The notes under the pieces: model-generated
Told to the model about the DNA's origin: nothing
Database searches by the model: none
Seen by the model: the letters and a program-made list of their open reading frames with translations, nothing else
DNA from: Sporolactobacillus shoreae
GTDB taxonomy: Bacteria; Bacillota; Bacilli; Bacillales; Sporolactobacillaceae
Reading direction: 5' to 3'
DNA: 64,000 bases
NCBI RefSeq assembly: GCF_004684935.1
Contig: NZ_SRJD01000004.1
Coordinates: 124,001 to 188,000 of the forward strand
Part shown: in pieces, positions 8,480-16,909 of the stretch
How positions within the stretch are numbered: position 1 is the stretch's first letter
Layout: each line of letters starts with the position of its first letter
Made by a program: the position numbers and the translations under genes

Positions 8480-9274
8480 ATGGAAAAATCAGTCGTTGTC
8501 AGCCATGTAACGAAAAAATATAAAATGTTTAACAGCAACTCAGACAAAATTCTTGATCTGATTCTGCCCAAAGGCTATGGCAAGTCCTTCTATGCGCTGC
8601 AGGATGTCAGCTTTGACGCCAATAAGGGAGATGTTGTCGGAATTATTGGCGTCAACGGATCCGGCAAATCAACGCTTTCCAATATTATTGCGGGCATTGT
8701 TCCGCCGACAACCGGACAAGTTACAGTCAACGGAGAGGCTTCGCTGATCGCCATCCAGTCAGGCCTGAAGGGAGAGTTGACCGGAAGGGAAAACATCGAG
8801 CTTAAGTGCCTGATGCTTGGTTTCAGTAAAAAGGAGATTAAAGATCTGGCTCCGCAGATTATCGAGTTTGCCGATATCGGAGATTTTATCGATCAGCCGG
8901 TCAAATCATATTCCAGCGGGATGCGCTCGCGTCTGGGATTTGCCATTTCGATTCATATTGATCCGGATGTTCTAATCATTGATGAGGCTCTGTCCGTTGG
9001 TGACCAGACATTTGCCGACAAATGCCTGGAGAAAATGAACGAATTCAAAAAACTGGGGAAAACAATCTTTTTTATCAGCCATTCCATACCTCAGATGAAG
9101 AAGTTTTGTGAGAAAGCGCTCTGGATCCAGTATGGACAGGTTGAAGGGTATGGCAGCATGAAGGAAATCATGCCTCAGTACGAAGCGTTTATCGCTAATT
9201 ATAAAAAAATGTCTAATGAGGAAAAAGCAGCGTTTCAGGAAAAGATGCGCGCGAGACGCACAGCGGAAGTCTGA
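8480..9274 (+). CDS. tagH: Teichoic acid ABC transporter ATP-binding protein
   Basis: ATPase partner of TagG. The ATG at 8480 is preferred to the upstream GTG at 8468 because AAGGTGG lies 8 bases before it, giving 264 residues. Walker A GVNGSGKST at residues 57-65, Q-loop region SLIAIQSGLKGELTGREN, signature YSSGMRSRLGFA, Walker B VLIIDEALSVGDQ, and the switch His in ISHSIPQ are all intact. It lacks the long C-terminal extension of B. subtilis TagH and so resembles the short form. A terminator follows. Confidence 0.94.
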   Translation: MEKSVVVSHVTKKYKMFNSNSDKILDLILPKGYGKSFYALQDVSFDANKGDVVGIIGVNGSGKSTLSNIIAGIVPPTTGQVTVNGEASLIAIQSGLKGELTGRENIELKCLMLGFSKKEIKDLAPQIIEFADIGDFIDQPVKSYSSGMRSRLGFAISIHIDPDVLIIDEALSVGDQTFADKCLEKMNEFKKLGKTIFFISHSIPQMKKFCEKALWIQYGQVEGYGSMKEIMPQYEAFIANYKKMSNEEKAAFQEKMRARRTAEV

Positions 9275-9304
9275 ACTATAGATTTGAATGGACATGGTTA
9301 ATTG

Positions 9305-9329
9305 AGCAGTCTGTAAAGGCTGCTTTTTT
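9305..9329 (+). terminator. Rho-independent terminator of tagGH
   Basis: AGCAGTC pairs with GGCTGCT across a six-base loop, followed by six T. Confidence 0.75.
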
Positions 9330-9364
9330 ATTTGTTTGGCTTTGTTAAAGTTTTCTGTTGTTTT

Positions 9365-9482
9365 TCGCTCCAGACGCTCGCTTTCCGCGGGCGATCCGTG
9401 AGCCTCCTCGCTCGTTGCCCTCACTGCGGGGTCTCACTTAGCTCGTTGATCCCGCAGGAGTCTCGCGCCTTCCGCTCCAATC
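9365..9482 (+). repeat. Dispersed GC-rich repeat, long copy 1
   Basis: A GC-rich block unlike its AT-rich surroundings. It runs from CGCTCCAGACGCTCGCTTTC through TCCGTGAGCCTCCTC, TGCGGGGTCTCACTTAG and CCCGCAGGAGTCTC to GCGCCTTCCGCTCC. A diverged copy in the same orientation lies at 23010-23112, and a compact inverted copy keeping mainly the two ends lies at 56249-56286. From memory, blocks like this recur between genes in Bacillales genomes. No coding frame is evident. It sits between the tagH terminator and the FbpA-like gene. Confidence 0.65.
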
Positions 9483-9828
9483 AACGGGATTTAAACATAG
9501 CCATTTGTTTAGAAAATTAAAATCGGCCAGTGGATTACTATCCGAGCAATTCGTAGGACTCTTAAAGGCCTCAAGCCAGCCATGGCAAGCGGCGCAGCGG
9601 AAGATCCTGCAAAGGTGAACCGGGGATTTCTGAGTTCCGATATATTTTCTTGTTTTGATTTTACTTTATGTGAAAGTGTCATTTTTTTTAAATTCATGAA
9701 TCCATTTCCGCGTTTATACTGTATAGTATGATTAACAACTATTTCTGGATAGCATGAAAATAATTTGGCGATACTATTTAAAATGATTCGCTTTTGAAAA
9801 TAAACAAATTGAAGGGAGGAAGGGACGT
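9483..9828. other. Gene-free interval upstream of the FbpA-like gene
   Basis: About 345 bases. An inverted pair ATACT/AGTAT around GTAT lies at 9716-9729 and could touch a promoter, but I cannot place a full -35/-10 pair or a clear Fur box. A minus-strand open frame spans it without a ribosome binding site and is not supported. Confidence 0.4.
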
Positions 9829-10053
9829 TTGGTCGCATACAAATGTAAGCGATTACTTATTCGTCCCGCACCCATGGTTAATCGGATTAACCTGTTACGA
9901 GCCGCAGTAGAGAAGCGAAGGAAACACCTGATTCAATTATTGGAGGAAAACCAGGTAATCAAAGATACATCAAAACTGCGTCAATGGACACTCTCTGAAC
10001 TCGAGCATGAGTGGAAATGTTATCGTGAGTGTAAGGAAAAAAATATCGGTTAG
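9829..10053 (+). CDS. Fur-regulated basic protein A-like small protein
   Basis: 74 residues, basic. The C-terminal 50 residues (EKRRKHLIQLLEENQV..., then LRQWTLSELEHEWK) fit the pattern of the FbpA family, small basic proteins induced on iron starvation in B. subtilis and thought to act with the FsrA sRNA in the iron-sparing response. TTG at 9829 is chosen because GGGAGGAAGGG precedes it. An ATG at 9874 would shorten the protein to its conserved part but has no ribosome binding site. I found no clear Fur box upstream, which weakens the regulatory inference. Confidence 0.62.
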   Translation: MVAYKCKRLLIRPAPMVNRINLLRAAVEKRRKHLIQLLEENQVIKDTSKLRQWTLSELEHEWKCYRECKEKNIG

Positions 10054-10097
10054 AGGCCTTTGCCGAGAGCGGGGAAGTGGTAAAATAGACAGGGCTG

Positions 10098-10658
10098 ATG
10101 GATTGGCCTGAAAAATTCGTCCCGCAGGATAGTCGGGAGGCTATTGAGTTGAGTGATATTGAAACATTTCAGGACTATTATGGCAATCAGGTAAGGCTTT
10201 CCTTACAGGACACGCCCTTTTCTGATCGTCCGAAACACGTCTGGGTGGTCTGCCATTTTCATAGGCAGTGGCTGCTTACCAGACATTCGAGACGCGGTTT
10301 TGAATTTCCCGGGGGAAAAGTGGAACAGGGCGAAACAGCTGAGGATGCCGCGAAGAGGGAAGTTTTCGAGGAAACGGGCGGGCGTGTTGCCAGCCTGTTC
10401 CTGCTCGGTCAGTATGAAGTGAGTGGCAGAAATGAGCAGATTGTCAAAAATATTTATTACGCGGAAATTGACCGGATGGATCTGAAGGAGGATTATCTGG
10501 AAACAAAGGGTCCCGTCTTCATCAACAGGATTCCGGAGAAGATACAGACAGACAAAAGATTCAGCTTCCTCATGAAGGATCGCGTCCTTGCCAGCGCGAT
10601 GGATGCGATCCGAATACGCAGGCTTGACACTTCCGGACTGGAAAATACCGCAAAATGA
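10098..10658 (+). CDS. ytkD: Nucleoside triphosphatase YtkD (Nudix hydrolase)
   Basis: 186 residues. Nudix enzyme of the YtkD/MutT type, which hydrolyses 8-oxo-dGTP and other (d)NTPs to nucleotide monophosphates and limits mutagenesis. The Nudix box is at about residues 73-96: GKVEQGE, a 7-residue spacer, then REVFEETGG, with all Glu ligands present; the last box position is Gly instead of the usual aliphatic residue. The N-terminal WPEKF and C-terminal LMKDRVL segments match YtkD. It converges on pckA, the same neighbourhood as in B. subtilis. Confidence 0.87.
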   Translation: MDWPEKFVPQDSREAIELSDIETFQDYYGNQVRLSLQDTPFSDRPKHVWVVCHFHRQWLLTRHSRRGFEFPGGKVEQGETAEDAAKREVFEETGGRVASLFLLGQYEVSGRNEQIVKNIYYAEIDRMDLKEDYLETKGPVFINRIPEKIQTDKRFSFLMKDRVLASAMDAIRIRRLDTSGLENTAK

Positions 10659-10659
10659 A

Positions 10660-10699
10660 GCACCGCCGCCCAATTGAGGGCAGCGGTGCCATTCTTTTT
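10660..10699. terminator. Terminator between ytkD and pckA
   Basis: GCACCGCCGCCC at 10660-10671 pairs with GGGCAGCGGTGC at 10678-10689 (11 of 12 pairs) and is followed by TTCTTTTTCT on the plus strand. The minus-strand tail is less T-rich, so it mainly ends ytkD but may serve pckA as well. Confidence 0.75.
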
Positions 10700-10708
10700 C
10701 TATGTTAT

Positions 10709-12289
10709 TTACTGAGCGCGAGGGCCTGCTGATCGGATGGCGTCGGAAGCTTCCGGGAAGTTCCTGAAATTCACGTGAAATTTCTGAGCAAGTTGACGGG
10801 CGGTGCGGTCATACTCAGAAGGATCATTCCAGGTTTTCCATGGCATCAGGACTTCATTTGGCACATCCGGACATGTCTTTGGAATGTGGAGCCCGAAAAT
10901 AGGATCGGTCACAGTTTCCACGTCTGTGAATTCGCCTTTCAGCGCTGCCTGAATCATTCTCCGGGTGTAACGGAGTTCCATACGCTTTCCGACGCCATAA
11001 GGTCCGCCGGTCCAACCGGTATTGACTAGATAAGCGCTTACATTATGAGCCCTGATTTGTTTGCCCAGTAGTTCGGCATATACCGAAGCCGGCAGAGGCA
11101 TAAACGGCGCGCCGAAGCAGGTTGAAAAAGTGGCTTCAGGATCTGTGACGCCGCGTTCCGTTCCGGCAAGTTTGCTTGTGTACCCTGAAAGAAACTGATA
11201 CATTGCCTGCTCCGGAGTCAGTAGGCTAATCGGTGGGAGAACTCCGAACGCGTCGGCGGTAAGAAAAATGATAGCAGTCGGATGACCGCCGACACTTGGA
11301 ATTAAAGCGTTTGATACACTCCTTAGTGAGTAAGCGGCCCTTGTATTCTCTGTTATTGCACTATAGTCATAATCCGGCTTGCGGTCTGGAAAAACGATGA
11401 CATTTTCTAGAACGGTTCCGAATTGGATACTGTTGTAAATTTGCGGCTCTTTTTTTCGCGAGAGATGAATGGTTTTCGCGTAGCAGCCACCTTCAATATT
11501 AAACACCCCGTCTTCAGACCATCCGTGTTCATCATCGCCGATCAAGTCGCGGTCAGGAACATTGGACAAAGTGGTCTTACCGGTTCCGGAAAGCCCGAAG
11601 AAAAGAGCGACATCTCCATTTTTCCCCTGGTTGGCCGAGCAGTGCATAGACATAATTCCTTCCTGCGGTAAAAGATAATTCATCACAGAGAACACGGATT
11701 TTTTGATTTCACCGCCGTATTCAGTACCGCCCACCAATATCGTCCGGTGTGTAATGGAAACAATAATGAACGCTTCGGAACGAGTGCCGTCGGTCGCAGG
11801 ATCAGCCTTGAAACCCGGCGCTGAAAGAACGGTAAAATCCGCACAATGATTTTTCAATTCTTCTGCTGTCGGAGAAATAAACAACTGGCGGCAGAAGAGA
11901 TTCTGCCAGGCATACTCATTGATGACCTGAATGGACAGGCGATGCTTCGGATCAGCACCGGCAAAGCCCTTAAAAACATAACGGGCCTTTTGATCTGACA
12001 GGTAATGGAAAACTTTTTGGTAAAGAGCTTTGAATACTGTTTCGCTGACCTCCTGGTTGCGTGTCCAGTCAATCTTGTCCGCTGTGTTTTGATCCTTTAC
12101 AAAAAATTTGTCCTGTGGTGATCGTCCGGTGTACTTTCCGGTCGTTACGGCTAAAGATCCCCTGTCGGTTAATACACCCTCATGATCTGAAAGCGCTTTC
12201 TCAATGAGCACTGCTGAAGGTGGATTTACAAACGTATTCCTGGTTGCTAACAGTTCAGAGATGGGCAAATTTGAAACGGTTGCATTCAT
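10709..12289 (-). CDS. pckA: Phosphoenolpyruvate carboxykinase (ATP)
   Basis: Converts oxaloacetate and ATP to PEP, CO2 and ADP, the entry to gluconeogenesis. Starting at the ATG at 12289 gives 526 residues ([14 protein letters not shown]), close to the family length; an ATG three codons upstream (12298) abuts AGGAAGG, which is better spaced for 12289. Visible motifs: TGRSPQDKF near the N-terminus, the kinase P-loop [11 protein letters not shown] (about residue 235), the metal-binding IGDDEHGW and NIEGGCYAK, and NTRAAY. A CcpN-type operator overlaps the promoter. Divergent from metK. Confidence 0.96.
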   Translation of the reverse strand: MNATVSNLPISELLATRNTFVNPPSAVLIEKALSDHEGVLTDRGSLAVTTGKYTGRSPQDKFFVKDQNTADKIDWTRNQEVSETVFKALYQKVFHYLSDQKARYVFKGFAGADPKHRLSIQVINEYAWQNLFCRQLFISPTAEELKNHCADFTVLSAPGFKADPATDGTRSEAFIIVSITHRTILVGGTEYGGEIKKSVFSVMNYLLPQEGIMSMHCSANQGKNGDVALFFGLSGTGKTTLSNVPDRDLIGDDEHGWSEDGVFNIEGGCYAKTIHLSRKKEPQIYNSIQFGTVLENVIVFPDRKPDYDYSAITENTRAAYSLRSVSNALIPSVGGHPTAIIFLTADAFGVLPPISLLTPEQAMYQFLSGYTSKLAGTERGVTDPEATFSTCFGAPFMPLPASVYAELLGKQIRAHNVSAYLVNTGWTGGPYGVGKRMELRYTRRMIQAALKGEFTDVETVTDPIFGLHIPKTCPDVPNEVLMPWKTWNDPSEYDRTARQLAQKFHVNFRNFPEASDAIRSAGPRAQ

Positions 12290-12331
12290 ACCTAACATCC
12301 CTTCCTATATGGAATTCCATTTGACAACTAA

Positions 12332-12342
12332 AGTATATCACA
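12332..12342 (-). promoter_or_regulatory. Candidate CcpN operator over the pckA -10 region
   Basis: On the minus strand the sequence TGTGATATACT fits every position of the CcpN consensus TRTGHYATAYW as I recall it and contains TATACT, a likely -10 element, 43 bases upstream of the pckA start. CcpN represses gluconeogenic pckA and gapB on glycolytic carbon in B. subtilis. Only one site is clear; B. subtilis promoters carry two. Confidence 0.5.
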
Positions 12343-12446
12343 ATGAAATTATATATTTCTAAAAACGGAGGATTTTATTGTGAATGTTTTCTCATAATAC
12401 ACTATATTAAATGCTGTCCATTGTGTTCGCACAATCCTAATATCTG

Positions 12447-12475
12447 TTGACACATTTAAATCCCTGCTCTATTAT
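12447..12475 (+). promoter_or_regulatory. Sigma-A promoter of the metK leader
   Basis: TTGACA at 12447-12452 and TATTAT at 12470-12475 are separated by 17 bases. Transcription should begin near 12482, just ahead of the S-box. Confidence 0.82.
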
Positions 12476-12494
12476 ATGAATTATAATACGGCTG

Positions 12495-12602
12495 CTCTTA
12501 TTCCGAGTAGGCGGAGGGACAGGCCCGATGAAGCCCGGCAACCGGCCGATATGGCACGGTGCTAACCTGCAGAGGAACAGATTGTCCTTCTGATAATAAG
12601 AG
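12495..12602 (+). ncRNA. SAM-I (S-box) riboswitch
   Basis: Carries the S-box signature: CTCTTATTCCGAG as the 5' side of P1, GGCGGAGGGACAGGCCCGAT with GAAGCCCGGCAACC forming the P2/P3 core, and TAATAAGAG closing P1. It senses S-adenosylmethionine; binding stabilises P1 and allows the downstream terminator to form, shutting off metK. Confidence 0.95.
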
Positions 12603-12618
12603 GCGCATTTAGAGAGTT

Positions 12619-12649
12619 AGCCTTATCCTTTATTGGACTGGGCTTTTTT
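12619..12649 (+). terminator. S-box-controlled terminator
   Basis: AGCC and TCC pair with GGA and GGCT, followed by TTTTTT. The sequence between P1 and this stem supplies the alternative antiterminator pairing. It lies about 160 bases before metK, so a long untranslated stretch remains after read-through. Confidence 0.8.
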
Positions 12650-12809
12650 CATGCCTTGAAAACAAAAAGAAGAGGGATCGGGTACCCGTTTTTACCTGCA
12701 TCGGAACTGTTCGGCGCGGGTGTCAGGCGATGGTGGATAAGCTATCCGGCGTTGGTTGACGCATTTTTAAACTACCTCATATAATGTTCGAAAGGCTGGG
12801 TGAATGAAA

Positions 12810-14036
12810 ATGGTGAAAAAGTATTCCAGACGGCTGTTTACTTCCGAATCGGTGACGGAAGGGCATCCGGATAAGATCTGTGACCAGATCTCAGACGCGA
12901 TACTCGATGAGATTCTGAGAGGGGACCCGAACGCTAGGGTTGCCTGCGAAACCGTGGTAAATACAGGGCTTGTTCTTGTAACCGGTGAGATATCCACATC
13001 AACATATGTGGATATTCCAAAGGTGGTACGCCAGACCATAGAGGAAATTGGATATAACGACGCGAAATATGGATTCGATGCGTCAAATTGCGCGATACTG
13101 ACTTCGATTGAGGAGCAGTCGGCGGATATTGCGCAAGGTGTGGATCAGGCGCTCGAAGCCCGTGAAGGCAGGATGACGGACGACCAGATCGAGGCGATCG
13201 GAGCAGGAGATCAGGGGCTGATGTTCGGATTCGCGGTTAATGAAACACCTGAACTCATGCCGCTGCCGGTATCCCTCGCACACAAGCTCGCCAAAAGGCT
13301 GGCCGATGTACGCAAAAATCATGAGTTGGCCTATCTGCGTCCGGACGGAAAAACCCAGGTCACTGTTGAATACGATGAAGAGGGCCATCCGGCGCGTATT
13401 GATACGATTGTCGTCTCAACACAGCATGATCCTGATGTAACATTAGAACAAATCAAGAAAGACATTCACAAATTTGTGATCACTCCTTCTGTTCCGGAAA
13501 ACCTGATTGATGATCAAACAAAGTTTTTCATCAATCCGACGGGACGGTTTGTCATTGGAGGTCCGCAGGGTGACGCAGGTCTCACCGGACGGAAAATCAT
13601 CGTTGACACATACGGCGGATACGCCAGGCACGGCGGTGGTGCGTTTTCCGGGAAAGACGCGACTAAGGTTGACCGGTCGGCGTCCTATGCCGCTCGGTAT
13701 GTCGCCAAAAATATTGTTGCGGCCGGACTCGCTGAAAAAGTGGAAGTTCAGCTGGCTTACGCAATCGGCGTTGCGCAGCCCGTCTCAATTTCAGTCGACA
13801 CCTTTGGAACCGGCAAAGCATCGGAAGAACAACTGGTCACTCTGATCCGTAATAATTTTGATCTCCGACCGGCAGGCATTATCAAAATGCTGGACCTTCG
13901 CCGTCCGATTTATCGCCAGACGGCCGCTTATGGCCATTTCGGACGTACCGATATTGATCTGCCTTGGGAAAAGACGGACAAAGCGGAATCACTGAAGCAG
14001 CAAATTCTCGCTGAAACTTCATCTGGCAGGGAATGA
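12810..14036 (+). CDS. metK: S-adenosylmethionine synthetase
   Basis: Makes SAM from methionine and ATP in the cytoplasm. 408 residues from the ATG at 12810, which is better spaced from AGGCTGGG than the ATG at 12804. Motifs: [20 protein letters not shown] at the N-terminus, [10 protein letters not shown] (ATP site), and [16 protein letters not shown] (P-loop-like, Mg2+/K+ site). Controlled by the S-box, as in most Bacillales. Ends with a strong terminator. Confidence 0.97.
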   Translation: MVKKYSRRLFTSESVTEGHPDKICDQISDAILDEILRGDPNARVACETVVNTGLVLVTGEISTSTYVDIPKVVRQTIEEIGYNDAKYGFDASNCAILTSIEEQSADIAQGVDQALEAREGRMTDDQIEAIGAGDQGLMFGFAVNETPELMPLPVSLAHKLAKRLADVRKNHELAYLRPDGKTQVTVEYDEEGHPARIDTIVVSTQHDPDVTLEQIKKDIHKFVITPSVPENLIDDQTKFFINPTGRFVIGGPQGDAGLTGRKIIVDTYGGYARHGGGAFSGKDATKVDRSASYAARYVAKNIVAAGLAEKVEVQLAYAIGVAQPVSISVDTFGTGKASEEQLVTLIRNNFDLRPAGIIKMLDLRRPIYRQTAAYGHFGRTDIDLPWEKTDKAESLKQQILAETSSGRE

Positions 14037-14052
14037 CGATCCCGCTGATTTT

Positions 14053-14089
14053 ACTCCTCATCTTATGAAAAAAGATGAGGAGTTTTTTT
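14053..14089 (+). terminator. Terminator of metK
   Basis: ACTCCTCATCTT pairs perfectly with AAGATGAGGAGT and is followed by seven T. Confidence 0.9.
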
Positions 14090-14243
14090 GCTTTTTTCAG
14101 GTTCACTGTGCAATGTACCATCGAAGAAAACTATTTTCCGCCGATATGAGTATAATGGAGAATGGGTTGGTAAAGAAATGCAGATCGCGGTTCAGCATGA
14201 CGAATACTATTATTGATTGCTGATTGAAGAGAGGAAAGATATT

Positions 14244-15308
14244 ATGGCTGTACCATCCGGACCGTTGATACTAATGACGCAGGTCTATAGGAAAGTGCTT
14301 CCAAATGTACATAAAGAGCTTGAGGACTGGAGGAAGAAAGCCGCCCGGATTCCCGATCCAGAATTGCGCGGGCAGGCGCTTGCCAGCATTGAAACGAAAA
14401 CATTTCATTGCGAGGGAGGGGCAATCTATAGCCTTCTTGCAGATGAAAAGAGAACGAGCGCTATCTCCTTTATCGTGGCCTACCAGACAATCAGCGATTA
14501 TCTGGACAATCTGTGCGACCGGAGCGGTTCGCTCGATCCGAAAGATTTTCGCTGTCTGCACCAGTCGATGCTGGACGCGCTGAACCCGGGGGCAGCACCA
14601 TCAGATTATTACTCTTTTCGCGAAGTGACCTCCGATGGTGGTTACCTGGAGGATCTGGTAGCGACCTGTCAGTCTGTCCTTTTGCAAATCCATCATTTTG
14701 ATGCTATAAGACCCTATCTTCAGGAACTAGCCGGTTACTATTGTGATCTGCAGGTTTATAAGCACATTGAAATAAGTCAGCGGGTGTCCAAGCTTAAGGC
14801 ATGGTTCCTTAACTATAAAGATCAGCTTCCGCCGATGAGCTGGTATGAGTTTGCCGCATGTTCAGGTTCCACCCTCGGTATTTTTTGCATGGTTTCCTAT
14901 GCTTTAAAGGGTGAAGAAATGGAAGAACGGGCTGTGACGATCAGAAACAGCTATTTTCCATGGGTTCAGGGGCTTCACATTCTGCTGGATTACTTTATTG
15001 ATCAGGAGGAAGACCTTGAAGAAGGCGATCTGAACTTTTGTTCCTATTACAGTAGCAAAAAAGAAATGATGGAGCGGTTCGGCCATTTTATCAGTGAAGC
15101 AGACCGGGCGATTGCCGATATGCCCGACTGTCATTTTCACAGGATGATCAACCGTGGCCTTCTGGGCATCTATCTCTCTGATAGAAAAGTGCCCGGACAG
15201 CGTGATGTCCGTATTCAGGCAAGAAAACTGATCCGCCGTTCCGGAGCGTATGGCAGGTTTTTTTTCGCGGCCAGCTGGTTCTATCGCAGGCTTCGGCCCG
15301 GTGCCTGA
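14244..15308 (+). CDS. ytpB: Tetraprenyl-beta-curcumene synthase (DUF2600)
   Basis: 354 residues, highly similar in plan to B. subtilis YtpB, which cyclises tetraprenyl (C35) diphosphate to tetraprenyl-beta-curcumene, a precursor of sesquarterpenes found in spores and vegetative cells. Conserved blocks: TFHCEGGAIYSLL, FIVAYQTISDYLDNLCDRSGSLD (Asp-rich), YYCDLQVYKHIE, CSGSTLGIFCMV, and QGLHILLDYFIDQEEDLEEGDLN, the second acidic motif. The ATG at 14244 with GAGAGGAAAG upstream is preferred to the TTG at 14217. The partner cyclase (sesquarterpene/squalene-hopene type) is not in the window. Confidence 0.93.
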   Translation: MAVPSGPLILMTQVYRKVLPNVHKELEDWRKKAARIPDPELRGQALASIETKTFHCEGGAIYSLLADEKRTSAISFIVAYQTISDYLDNLCDRSGSLDPKDFRCLHQSMLDALNPGAAPSDYYSFREVTSDGGYLEDLVATCQSVLLQIHHFDAIRPYLQELAGYYCDLQVYKHIEISQRVSKLKAWFLNYKDQLPPMSWYEFAACSGSTLGIFCMVSYALKGEEMEERAVTIRNSYFPWVQGLHILLDYFIDQEEDLEEGDLNFCSYYSSKKEMMERFGHFISEADRAIADMPDCHFHRMINRGLLGIYLSDRKVPGQRDVRIQARKLIRRSGAYGRFFFAASWFYRRLRPGA

Positions 15309-15417
15309 GAAGATGCTGAACGGGGAAGGGATAACACGCAGCAAAATAATATCAGAAATGGGCTTAACTGAGGAAGTGGATCAGCTGAAACTACAATTCT
15401 GCTGATTCAGAGAGCCA

Positions 15418-15570
15418 TATCAACGAACTTGGAGTCATTATCAATAAAAAAGCGGGTTCCATCAATAAAAATCCATCACTTTTCGATGAATTCCAATTTT
15501 TTTCAATAATAATGAGAGAAGTATCAATAAAACTAACCATTCAGAACAAATCACGTCCTATCAACGGAAA
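15418..15570 (+). repeat. 21-nt-phased short repeat array (core TATCAATAAAA)
   Basis: Copies start at 15418 (TATCAACGAAC), 15439 (TATCAATAAAA), 15460 (CATCAATAAAA), 15481 (TTTCGATGAAT, degenerate), 15501 (TTTCAATAATA), 15522 (TATCAATAAAA) and 15559 (TATCAACGGAA). Steps are 21, 21, 21, 20, 21 and 37 bases; spacers differ. The 20-base step breaks any reading frame and the stretch has no start codon, so it is probably not coding. No dyad symmetry within the core. The array begins 110 bases after ytpB. Confidence 0.7.
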
Positions 15571-15576
15571 CGGGGA

Positions 15577-15720
15577 ATGCATCAGTCTAAACGATCAGAA
15601 TATCGGCCAAACTATTTTTTGAGTGAATCGTATCTTGAGCAACAGGAACTTGGCTACCACGCTGCTCGTCTTTACTTTGCAACAGTCGGCATAACCGACT
15701 TTCCAAACATTCATAGATAA
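15577..15720 (+). CDS. Candidate 47-residue protein of unknown function
   Basis: ATG at 15577, stop TAA at 15718-15720. It codes a polar, Tyr-rich peptide beginning MHQSKRSEYRPNYFLSESYL and ending GITDFPNIHR, with a middle helix-like segment EQQELGYHAARLYF. Composition looks protein-like rather than random, and a hairpin terminator starts 6 bases after the stop, as expected for a real gene. Against it, the sequence before the ATG (GGAAACGGGGA) places a purine-rich element too close to the start. No family recognised. Confidence 0.42.
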   Translation: MHQSKRSEYRPNYFLSESYLEQQELGYHAARLYFATVGITDFPNIHR

Positions 15721-15760
15721 ACAAAACCGAAGCTGAGTTTATTCCCTGCTTCGGCTTTTT
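15721..15760. terminator. Bidirectional terminator between the small open frame and ytqA
   Basis: CCGAAGC at 15727-15733 pairs with GCTTCGG at 15748-15754. TTTTT follows on the plus strand and TTTTGTTT on the minus strand, so it can end both convergent transcripts. Confidence 0.8.
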
Positions 15761-15768
15761 ACGCTGTA

Positions 15769-16746
15769 TTAAGAGGGCTGAGTTCCACTCGGCACTTTTG
15801 TCCCGTAAAATTTCCCTTGCCAACTGTCCCGACGTTTCAGCTCATCATCAATGGCGTCAAGAACTTCCCATTTATTCAGGCTCCACATCGGACCGATCAT
15901 CAGATCGGCGGGTCCGTCACCGGTCAGCCGATGGATGATCATATCAGGAGGAAGGATTTCTAACTGGTCGCAAACGAGGCCGACGTAGGTTTGGAAATCA
16001 AGAAACTTCAGTATACCTTTTTCGTACTGCCTGACCATCGCCGTTTTTTTCAAGAGGTGGAGCAGATGGATCTTGATCCCCTGGACATCAAGGTCAGCCA
16101 CAGCGCGGGCGGTTTCCATCATCATTTCAGGCGTTTCTTGGGGCAGGCCGTCTATAATATGCACGCAGACAGGAATGTTTTTGCGGCGCAGTTTTTCGAC
16201 TCCTTCAACGAAACAGTTGAAATCGTGGGCTCGATTGATCAGCCGCCCTGTCTCATCATGTACGGTCTGGAGGCCAAGTTCAATCCACAGGAACGTCCGG
16301 TTGTTCAGTTCCGCCAGATAATCAACCACATCGTCCGGCAGACAGTCCGGGCGGGTAGCGATTGAAAGCCCGACCACGCCTTCCTGTTCCAGAATGATTT
16401 CAAAACGTTCGCGGAGAATCTCAACTGGTGCGTAGGTATTGGTAAAAGCCTGAAAGAACCCGAGATATTGATTGGCATGCGGCCATTTTTTCAACATTCG
16501 TGCTTTCACTGTATTAAACTGTGTCACAAGATCGTCCCGCCGGTCGCCGGCAAAATCCCCCGATCCCTTCTGACTGCAAAAAGTGCATCCGCCGTAAGCC
16601 ACTTTTCCATCTCTGTTCGGGCAATCGAACCCACCGTCAAGCGGTACTTTGAAAACTTTTTCACCAAATTGGCTTCTTAAATAGGCATTCCATGAGTAGT
16701 AACGCTTGTCCGGTCCATAAAAGGCCGGCCACTTTCTGTCGGGCAT
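15769..16746 (-). CDS. ytqA: Radical SAM protein YtqA (TIGR01212 family; MnmL-type)
   Basis: 325 residues. A [4Fe-4S] radical-SAM enzyme with the spaced cluster motif CPNRDGKVAYGGCTFC (about residues 43-58), followed by the core motifs GLSIATRPDC and ELGLQTVHDET. B. subtilis YtqA (MnmL) is implicated in converting cmnm5s2U to nm5s2U at the tRNA wobble position, after which YtqB (MnmM) methylates it. In many Bacillales ytqA is followed by ytqB; here the terminator comes straight after ytqA and the upstream side is the leuS leader, so the partner must be elsewhere or absent. Confidence 0.87.
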   Translation of the reverse strand: MPDRKWPAFYGPDKRYYSWNAYLRSQFGEKVFKVPLDGGFDCPNRDGKVAYGGCTFCSQKGSGDFAGDRRDDLVTQFNTVKARMLKKWPHANQYLGFFQAFTNTYAPVEILRERFEIILEQEGVVGLSIATRPDCLPDDVVDYLAELNNRTFLWIELGLQTVHDETGRLINRAHDFNCFVEGVEKLRRKNIPVCVHIIDGLPQETPEMMMETARAVADLDVQGIKIHLLHLLKKTAMVRQYEKGILKFLDFQTYVGLVCDQLEILPPDMIIHRLTGDGPADLMIGPMWSLNKWEVLDAIDDELKRRDSWQGKFYGTKVPSGTQPS

Positions 16747-16868
16747 TTATTCTTGGCCCCTTTCAGTAGTCTAACGAAAATTTTATCAGAGTCCGGAGAA
16801 AACATAAAGCAACGGCCCCGCATCTGCTTATTCACCGAAAAAATATTTAGACTTAAATCCTCATAATG

Positions 16869-16897
16869 TTGACAGGAACAGGTAGATTACATAGAAT
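16869..16897 (+). promoter_or_regulatory. Sigma-A promoter of the leuS leader
   Basis: TTGACA at 16869-16874 and TAGAAT at 16892-16897, spacing 17 bases. Confidence 0.82.
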
Positions 16898-16909
16898 GGA
16901 ATACACAAC

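Noticed and set aside
9700-9800. Fur box upstream of the FbpA-like gene
   Set aside because: Only partial half-sites such as TGATT are present; no 7-1-7 match.
9509-9838. 109-residue minus-strand open frame upstream of the FbpA-like gene
   Set aside because: No ribosome binding site and no recognisable sequence; it overlaps the ribosome binding site and start of the FbpA-like gene.
12676-12690. CGGGTACCCG followed by TTTTT as a second terminator in the metK leader
   Set aside because: The stem would have only three pairs around a four-base loop; too weak.
15418-15570. CRISPR array interpretation of the 21-nt repeats
   Set aside because: Cores of 10-11 bases and spacers of about 10 bases are far too short for CRISPR, and no cas genes are present.
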